64,000 nt of DNA from Clostridia bacterium (GTDB lineage: Bacteria; Bacillota; Clostridia; Christensenellales; Aristaeellaceae). Both the position numbers and the translations under genes were made by a program. The notes under the pieces were generated by a model. It saw only the letters and a list, made by a program, of their open reading frames with translations, ran no database searches and was not told where the DNA came from. Position 1 is the stretch's first letter. Each line of letters opens with the position of its first letter. This document shows, piece by piece, positions 58,464 through 64,000 of the stretch. The stretch lies in contig JAFXZS010000002.1 of NCBI GenBank assembly GCA_017541105.1, positions 1-64,000 of the forward strand. The letters are read 5' to 3'.

Positions 58464-61130
58464 TCAGGGCTCGCGGCTTTTTTTCCATGCTTCCTTAAAG
58501 GCGTGTTCGATCACCCGGTCATGGCGGGGACGGTTGTTGCGCGCCAGAAAAGCGGAGATGTCCCCACGGACCCGGGTAATCTCCCCGTGAAACTCGCGGG
58601 CGGAGGTGCGCAGCGCGGCATGGCCGGCGACAACGAGCTGTTCCGGGCGATCGGAGGTGACGACCCGGATCCGGGCGAGGTTCCGTCCCACATAGGTGGT
58701 TTGCTCAATGAATGCATCGGCGGTCTGCGCCTCCCGGGTATAGACAATATAGATATTCTGATATTTTTCCGCGCGGCCCGGGTTCCCGGGAACCGCGTAG
58801 GCATCGAAAACAAGAATCAGATTCCGGCCGGTGGCTCCGGCATAATCACACAGCAGATCCCGCAGGGAATCCCGGGCATCGGCCAGGCGGTCGGGCAGGT
58901 AGGATTTGTATTCTTCCCAGGCATGGATGATATTGTAACCGTCCACCAGGAGGATTTCACCGTACGAAGCGTCTGCGGAGGAGCCGGCCGGCGCGGGAGG
59001 CGGAGGGTTTTCTGCCGCTGCCGGAGGCGGGGAGACCAGCTGCCGGGCCTTTACGGGGCCATAGGTACGCTCGAAGATCTTTTCCAGGGCAAGGTCCTCC
59101 TCGCGGGTTCCCCGATAGGCAGAGGAGGAAACAGGGCGCTGTCCGGAAATGCCTGCAGCGGAAACAGGAGAGTCCCGGCGGATATTCCGGTCCTTTAAAA
59201 AGGGCAGATGCATATACGCGTCCGCTTTATCCCAGGGGACAGTCACCCCGGCACCGTGGGAACAGAAGACGGAATCCGGTGTATTCAGCACATCCCGGCA
59301 GGGATCATAGCCTTTTTCCAGGACTACCTTTTCCTGCGCGGCGCAGGGTTCCCAGTCCAGAAAGGAGGAAGCCAGGCCGCCGCGGCCCCGGGTCAGGATG
59401 CCGAAGGCGCGCCCGTAGCCATCGCAGGCCGCGGCAGGAACAGAAGCGGACAGGCGGAGCAAACCGTCTTCCGCGGGGGTGTCCGGCGCGTCAAAGCGTC
59501 CGCCCATCTGACTCAGGTCAGACAGGACCCGGCCGATACAGTCCTCCGGAACCGTCAGATCCAGCGTCATCCATGGCTCCAGAAGGATGGAACGGGCTTT
59601 CATCAGTCCCTGGCGCAGCGCGCGGTAGGTAGCCTGGCGGAAATCTCCGCCTTCGGTGTGCTTCAGATGGGCTTTGCCGGAAACCAGCGTGATCCGGAGA
59701 TCGGTCAGGGGAGATCCGGTCAGGACACCGACATGAACCTTTTCATGCAGATGGGTCACGATGAGGCGCTGCCAGTTCAGGGCAAGGTCATCCGTTGAAA
59801 CAGCGGAATCACAGATCAGCCCGCTGCCCCGGGGGAGCGGGGAAAGGAGCAGATGAACCTCCGCATAATGGCGGAGAGGCTCATAATGACCGGCGCCTTC
59901 CACCGGCGCCTCAATGGTTTCACGGTACAGAACCGTGCTTTCCGTGAAGGAGACATCCAGTCCGAAACGGTCCAGCATCCGGCGATGAAGGACTTCCAGC
60001 CACACGTCCCCCATGGAATGAATCCGTATTTCCCGCCGGGATTCCGCATATTCCACACGAATAAGAGGCTCTTCCTCTTCCAGGGCACGCAGCGCGGTCA
60101 GCACCGCATGGAGATCGGCCCCGGCAGGGGGTACGAGGCGGCAGGCATAACAGGGGCGGAGAAGGGGAGCTTCCGGCCCTGGATCGCTGCCCAGCCCGTC
60201 GCCGGGCAGCGCTTTGCCCAGTCCCACCACACAGCAGATCTGACCGGCGGAAACTTCCGGGACAGCCGAGTAACGCGCACCGGAGTAAAGACGGAGCTCC
60301 GCCGCCTTCTCCGCCCACAGGGTTTCCCCCTCCGGGCTCTTCAGCGTCAGCAGGTCACGGGTCTTCAGTGTACCGCCGGTGACCTTCAGAAAAACGAGAC
60401 GGGCGCCCTGAGGATCCCGGGAGACCTTGTATACCCGGGCGCCGAACGCAGCAGAGGGAGCGGGGCGGGGATCAAACCCTGCCAGAAAGCCCATCAGGGG
60501 CTCCACGCCCTCGTTATGAAGTGCGGAACCGGAAAACAGCGGGAATATCCGACGGGAGGCAATCAGAGAGTCCACCAGGCGGGGAGGGATTTCTCCCTGC
60601 CGCAGGTATGCGTCCAGGCATGTTTCGTCACAGAGGGCCAGTTTTTCCGGATCCGGAGAGGGGAAAGGAACAATCTGTTCCGAAAGCTCACGGTGCAGAG
60701 AAGCCAGGAGAGCATCCGGATCTTTCCGGAGAAGATCTGTTTTATTCAGGAACAGGACGACAGGAATGCCCCGCTGTTCCAGGAGGCGCCAGAGTGTCCG
60801 GGTGTGGGACTGGACTCCGTCCGAAGCGGAAATAACCAGCACAGCCAGATCCAGGATGCCGAGGGCCCGCTCCGCCTCTCCGGAAAAATCGATGTGGCCG
60901 GGGGTGTCCACCAGGGTCAGATCCGTTTTGCGCCAGGAGAGACGGGCTTCCTTTGAAAAAATAGTGATTCCGCGTTCTTTTTCCATGCGGTCGGTATCCA
61001 GAAAAGCGTCGCCGTGATCCACGCGGCCCTGACGGCGGACGGAACCGGAAAGGAAAAGCATAGACTCAGACAGGGTGGTTTTGCCCGCGTCCACATGGGC
61101 GCACAGGCCGATGACAGGGCCGATCGCCAT
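58464..61130 (-). CDS. TetM-like translational GTPase fused to a YacP/NYN nuclease domain
   Basis: The first 640 or so residues are a tetracycline-ribosomal-protection/EF-G-type factor: G1 AHVDAGKTT, switch I ERGIT, G3 DTPGH, G4 NKTD, domains II-V. After a proline/alanine-rich linker (about 700-720), residues 723-888 match the NYN/YacP family (ILLVDGYNIIHAWEEY, VFDAYAVPG, TADAFIEQTTYVG, VVTSDRPEQLVV) with conserved Asp residues. In Bacillus subtilis the YacP homologue Rae1 cleaves mRNA in the ribosomal A site. A fusion with a ribosome-binding GTPase suggests coupled rescue, an inference. I chose the ATG at 61130 after AAAGGAGA. Confidence 0.88.
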   Translation of the reverse strand: MAIGPVIGLCAHVDAGKTTLSESMLFLSGSVRRQGRVDHGDAFLDTDRMEKERGITIFSKEARLSWRKTDLTLVDTPGHIDFSGEAERALGILDLAVLVISASDGVQSHTRTLWRLLEQRGIPVVLFLNKTDLLRKDPDALLASLHRELSEQIVPFPSPDPEKLALCDETCLDAYLRQGEIPPRLVDSLIASRRIFPLFSGSALHNEGVEPLMGFLAGFDPRPAPSAAFGARVYKVSRDPQGARLVFLKVTGGTLKTRDLLTLKSPEGETLWAEKAAELRLYSGARYSAVPEVSAGQICCVVGLGKALPGDGLGSDPGPEAPLLRPCYACRLVPPAGADLHAVLTALRALEEEEPLIRVEYAESRREIRIHSMGDVWLEVLHRRMLDRFGLDVSFTESTVLYRETIEAPVEGAGHYEPLRHYAEVHLLLSPLPRGSGLICDSAVSTDDLALNWQRLIVTHLHEKVHVGVLTGSPLTDLRITLVSGKAHLKHTEGGDFRQATYRALRQGLMKARSILLEPWMTLDLTVPEDCIGRVLSDLSQMGGRFDAPDTPAEDGLLRLSASVPAAACDGYGRAFGILTRGRGGLASSFLDWEPCAAQEKVVLEKGYDPCRDVLNTPDSVFCSHGAGVTVPWDKADAYMHLPFLKDRNIRRDSPVSAAGISGQRPVSSSAYRGTREEDLALEKIFERTYGPVKARQLVSPPPAAAENPPPPAPAGSSADASYGEILLVDGYNIIHAWEEYKSYLPDRLADARDSLRDLLCDYAGATGRNLILVFDAYAVPGNPGRAEKYQNIYIVYTREAQTADAFIEQTTYVGRNLARIRVVTSDRPEQLVVAGHAALRTSAREFHGEITRVRGDISAFLARNNRPRHDRVIEHAFKEAWKKSREP

Positions 61131-61162
61131 GGAAGATTCTCCTTTCAGATCATGTCGGGATG

Positions 61163-61190
61163 ATCTTATCATAACGGATTGAAAAGTCAA
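61163..61190 (-). promoter_or_regulatory. Promoter of the TetM-NYN gene
   Basis: On the minus strand TTGACT (61190-61185), a 16-bp spacer and TAAGAT (61168-61163). Confidence 0.65.
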
Positions 61191-61222
61191 CCGGAGGGAT
61201 GAGGCGCCTGCAGGAGGGAAAG

Positions 61223-61251
61223 TTGAAGAAAAGGGGGATCTATGGTATGAT
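61223..61251 (+). promoter_or_regulatory. Promoter of the acyltransferase-like gene
   Basis: TTGAAG (61223-61228), a 17-bp spacer and TATGAT (61246-61251). Confidence 0.65.
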
Positions 61252-61287
61252 CTGTCCGTTCTTTTTCAGAACGCAGGAGAGAACGTG

Positions 61288-62556
61288 ATGAGGAGACAAT
61301 GGTACCGGCTGGATAATGCGGCGCTGATCTTCCCGGCGGTGATGCGGCGAAACTGGAACAATGTATTCCGGGTTTCCGTGACCTTGAAGGAGCAGGTGGA
61401 TCCTGCGGTGCTGAACCGGGCGATCGGGGATCTTCGCACGCGGTTTCCCACGATATTTGTGAAACTGCGCAAGGGCTTTTTCTGGTATTATCTGGAGACC
61501 GTGGATCAGGCACCGGAAGCCGAACAGGATTATGCCTGGCCGCTGACGCCCATGACGCAAAAGGCTTTGCGGAAATGCTGCGTGCGCATTCTCTATTATG
61601 AAAACCGAATTGCTGCGGAATTCTTCCATTCCGTTACGGACGGAACGGGCGGTATGGTATTTCTCAAAAACCTTGCCGCGCGGTACCTGACGCTGAAGGA
61701 AGGAGTGGAGATTCCGGCAGAGGGGGATCTGGTACGCCCGGAGGAAGAGCCGAAGGCGGAGGAAACACGGGACTGCTTTCAGCTTTGCGGAGCAAAGAAG
61801 ACCGTGTCCCGGGCAGAGGAAAACGCCTACCGGCTGCGGGGAAATCCGGAGGAGGACCGATTCCTTACGATTGTAACGGGCATTCTGCCTGCAGAGCGAC
61901 TGCTGGAGAAAGCGCATGCACAGCAGGTGACCGTTACGGCTTATCTGGCGGCGGTGCTTGCGGAGGCAGTCCTGGAGCGCCAGCGGGAGGAGCCCGGATC
62001 CCACCGGCGCAGACATATCAAAATCACGATTCCTGTCAACCTGCGGCGTATTTTCGGGCTGAATACATTTCGTAATTTTACCCTTGCGGTGAATATCGGA
62101 TTTGATCCGGCACTGGGGGAGTATACCCATGAGGAGATCTGCCGGCTGATGTATCACCAGCTGGCTGCGGAAACCATCCGGCAGCGGATGGCGGGACGGG
62201 TGACTGCGAACGTGGATCCGCAGCGGAATCTGTTTCTCCGGCTGATTCCCCTGCCGTTCAAGACGATGGTGATGCGCCTGGTGTATTATTTCAGCGGCGA
62301 AAGCAAGGGCTGCCTGAATCTTTCGAATATGGGGGAGCTGCGGCTGCCGGAAACGATGGCACCGTATGTGGAACGGTTTGATTTTATTATCGGTGTCCAG
62401 TATTCCTATCCGAACAACTGCAGCGTGGTCACATGGCAGGGGAAGACCTATATCAGCATGATCCGCGGCATTCGGGATTCAGAACTGGAAAGGCTGTTCT
62501 TTTCCCGCCTGGTGGAAGAAGGCATCCCCGTGGAGATTGAGAGCAACGGACGGTGA
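61288..62556 (+). CDS. Alcohol acetyltransferase/condensation-like protein (422 aa)
   Basis: A condensation-like fold: WYRLDNAALIFPAV start, FHSVTDGTGG as a variant of HHxxxDG, and IPVNLRRIFGLNTFRNF. The family is annotated as alcohol acetyltransferase in Bacillota. The His of HSVTDG would be catalytic. ATG at 61288 follows AGGAGA. Its neighbour DUF6320 is the usual partner, and the two are four bases apart. Confidence 0.8.
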   Translation: MRRQWYRLDNAALIFPAVMRRNWNNVFRVSVTLKEQVDPAVLNRAIGDLRTRFPTIFVKLRKGFFWYYLETVDQAPEAEQDYAWPLTPMTQKALRKCCVRILYYENRIAAEFFHSVTDGTGGMVFLKNLAARYLTLKEGVEIPAEGDLVRPEEEPKAEETRDCFQLCGAKKTVSRAEENAYRLRGNPEEDRFLTIVTGILPAERLLEKAHAQQVTVTAYLAAVLAEAVLERQREEPGSHRRRHIKITIPVNLRRIFGLNTFRNFTLAVNIGFDPALGEYTHEEICRLMYHQLAAETIRQRMAGRVTANVDPQRNLFLRLIPLPFKTMVMRLVYYFSGESKGCLNLSNMGELRLPETMAPYVERFDFIIGVQYSYPNNCSVVTWQGKTYISMIRGIRDSELERLFFSRLVEEGIPVEIESNGR

Positions 62557-62560
62557 GGAC

Positions 62561-63253
62561 ATGTATTGTATTTATTGCGGAGTCAAGCTGCAGGATAACA
62601 GCGCGGAGTGCCCGCTGTGCCACACGCCGGTTGTCCTGATTCCGGGGCCCCCCCGGAAGGCGGCGCCTTATTCCGACCGGCTTCCCCAGGCGGAAAAACA
62701 GAGCGGAAAGCTGCTGCTGCTTGGACTGGTGACGGTGATTCTGGCTGCCACGGCGCTGGGCTGCCTGATTTTCTGCCTGAAGACATACGGAGCGGTGAGC
62801 TGGAGCGGAATCGCGGCGCTGGGGATTGCACTCGGATGGATCTGGCTGATTCTGCCGATGTGGTTTCCTCGATGGCGGCCGATGGTTTTTCTGCCGGTGG
62901 ATTTTGCCGCGGCCGGGGGATATCTGCTTTACCTGTGCGTGCAGACAGGGGGGAACTGGTTCCTGAGCTTCGCCTTTCCCGTGACTGGGATGGCGGCAGC
63001 GCTGACGCTGGCCGGCGTGGCGATGATGCGCTATATCTGCCAGGGGAGGCTGCGGCTGATGAGCCTGCTGCTGATCGTGATCGGGCTGAGTTTTATTCTG
63101 GTGGAATTCTTTCAGCATCTTACCTTCGCGACACCGATGTTCGTATGGTCGCTGTACTGTGTGACGGGATTCTGCCTGATCGGGCTGTTCCTTTTTGCGG
63201 CCTCTTTTATTCCGCCGATGCGTTCGTGGCTTCGAAGAAAATTTTTCTTCTGA
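62561..63253 (+). CDS. DUF6320-type zinc-ribbon membrane protein
   Basis: The N-terminal zinc ribbon CIYCGVKLQDNSAECPLCHTP (four Cys) precedes about six membrane segments. This type (DUF6320) follows the acyltransferase-like gene in many Clostridia. The length is 230 residues. Its function is unknown; it may anchor the enzyme at the membrane. Confidence 0.85.
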   Translation: MYCIYCGVKLQDNSAECPLCHTPVVLIPGPPRKAAPYSDRLPQAEKQSGKLLLLGLVTVILAATALGCLIFCLKTYGAVSWSGIAALGIALGWIWLILPMWFPRWRPMVFLPVDFAAAGGYLLYLCVQTGGNWFLSFAFPVTGMAAALTLAGVAMMRYICQGRLRLMSLLLIVIGLSFILVEFFQHLTFATPMFVWSLYCVTGFCLIGLFLFAASFIPPMRSWLRRKFFF

Positions 63254-63404
63254 GGGAACAAATCCGAACCGCCCTGCGTATTAAATGTGCGGGAGCATCC
63301 GGGAGACGCCGGGTCCTCCCGGGAGCCGGCGCCTCTTTCTGCAGGAGGCGAAATGCCTGCCGTGCCTGAATCTGGAAGAAACTGTATGACCCGGAGGAAA
63401 GAAT

Positions 63405-64000
63405 ATGAGAATCGGAATCAGGATCCTGACCTTCTGCCTGGCGCTTTGCCTGCTGGCTTTTGCCGGGGCTGCCCGTGCAGAAGGAATCCATCAGGAAGTA
63501 ACGGACGCTTCCCTGAACCTGGAAGCGAGACTTGGGTATGAGGGTCAGGTGACCTATGGGAAATATATCCCGATCCGCGTAACGGTGCGGAATCAGGGAG
63601 AGGACCTGGAAGGGATTCTGGGGGTGAACGCTTACGCAAACACCGCAAAGTATGATCGCTTTGAGATGGCGGTGAGCGTGCCCGCCGGAGGAGAGCGTAC
63701 TTTTGTTCTTCCGGTGAAGGCAGGTATACGCCAGGATACCTTTACGGTGGAAATACTGCGTTCCGGGGAAGTCCTGTGCGCGGTGAACGTGCATCCGGAA
63801 GGGACGATCAACCCATCCGCCATGCTGGTGGGGGTGCTGAGCACGCGGCCGCGGCAGCTTGCGAATCTGGACATTTCGCAGGAGAGCGATCCCCTGCAGC
63901 GCTATGAATACTGGCAGACGGTTCCGCTGACTCCGGAAACCCTGCCGGAAAACCGGAACCTGCTGGATGCCTTCGGAATGATTGTTCTGGACGATACGGA
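63405..64000 (+). CDS. Secreted protein, partial (3' end outside window)
   Basis: A clear signal peptide (ILTFCLALCLLAFAGAARAE) is followed by a beta-rich region (YGKYIPIRVTVRNQGEDLEG, PAGGERTFVLPV). The frame stays open to the window end. GGAGG lies seven bases before the ATG at 63405. No domain is recognised; it resembles the N-terminal part of Clostridial extracytoplasmic proteins of a transport or glycan-related locus. Confidence 0.8.
   Translation, partial: MRIGIRILTFCLALCLLAFAGAARAEGIHQEVTDASLNLEARLGYEGQVTYGKYIPIRVTVRNQGEDLEGILGVNAYANTAKYDRFEMAVSVPAGGERTFVLPVKAGIRQDTFTVEILRSGEVLCAVNVHPEGTINPSAMLVGVLSTRPRQLANLDISQESDPLQRYEYWQTVPLTPETLPENRNLLDAFGMIVLDDT

Overview
The window looks like a chromosomal segment of an anaerobic, low-oxygen Bacillota (Clostridia) bacterium with a GC-rich genome, probably a gut or rumen lineage. 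This rests on the gene content: FloA/NfeD, CtsR-type heat-shock operators, rubredoxin, a SplB-like radical SAM protein, a TetM-like GTPase, a cytoplasmic GH43/CE15 complement and an SH3b coiled-coil surface-type protein. The family-level placement is inference; no rRNA gene is present.

Layout. 1-2081: the 3' end of a long 21-residue-repeat coiled-coil/SH3b gene, followed by tRNA-Thr(CGT) and tRNA-Pro(CGG) with promoter and terminator. 2041-15062: a roughly 13-kb accessory island bounded by a 52-bp direct repeat of the 3' half of tRNA-Pro. It is a mosaic of XRE regulators, duplicated small-gene cassettes, IS256, resolvase and HsdR-like remnants, a membrane-protein/K+-channel operon, a type II toxin-antitoxin pair, a beta-lactamase-fold hydrolase and, most notably, a 584-residue protein with seven tandem zinc ribbons fused to a Vsr/EDxHD-like nuclease domain. 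The island has no intact integrase. 15094-17638: a complete IS66 element with perfect 20-bp inverted repeats and an 8-bp target duplication, inserted in the terminator-like hairpin just beyond the right copy of the tRNA repeat. 17639-20400: a WYL-type regulator with a BtrH_N/C39-like target gene and a DUF4160 pair.

20525-41306 is a run of metabolic, detoxification and transport genes: cysteine synthase, APH-like kinase, a broken VOC gene, an MGMT-like protein, a flavin reductase/SnoaL/hydrolase operon, an MFS pump behind an apparent leader-peptide attenuator, two S51 peptidases, a CE15-like esterase, Nudix, a MocR/PdxR regulator divergent from the PLP-homeostasis protein and pyridoxamine kinase, SplB-like radical SAM, a methyltransferase, a MATE pump, and an ABC-F protein with its own short-uORF leader. 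41530-53952 holds a deoxyinosine-type glycosylase and a ferredoxin-fused aldo/keto reductase under a MerR-type promoter, an ECF sigma/anti-sigma/DUF4097 operon with its own ECF promoter, GH43, an M20 peptidase with two DUF5058-type membrane proteins, NfeD-FloA, and hsp20 with two CtsR boxes.

54036-64000 holds Lgt, a phosphodiester glycosidase-like protein, DUF1858, ThrH, rubredoxin, an esterase, a TetM-like GTPase fused to a YacP/NYN nuclease, and an acyltransferase-like/DUF6320/secreted-protein cluster that runs off the end. A dispersed repeat family (about 125 bp, with a GCAACC..GGTTGC palindrome and 10-bp phased TTTCCGG units) occurs at both island ends, inside the island and beyond it.
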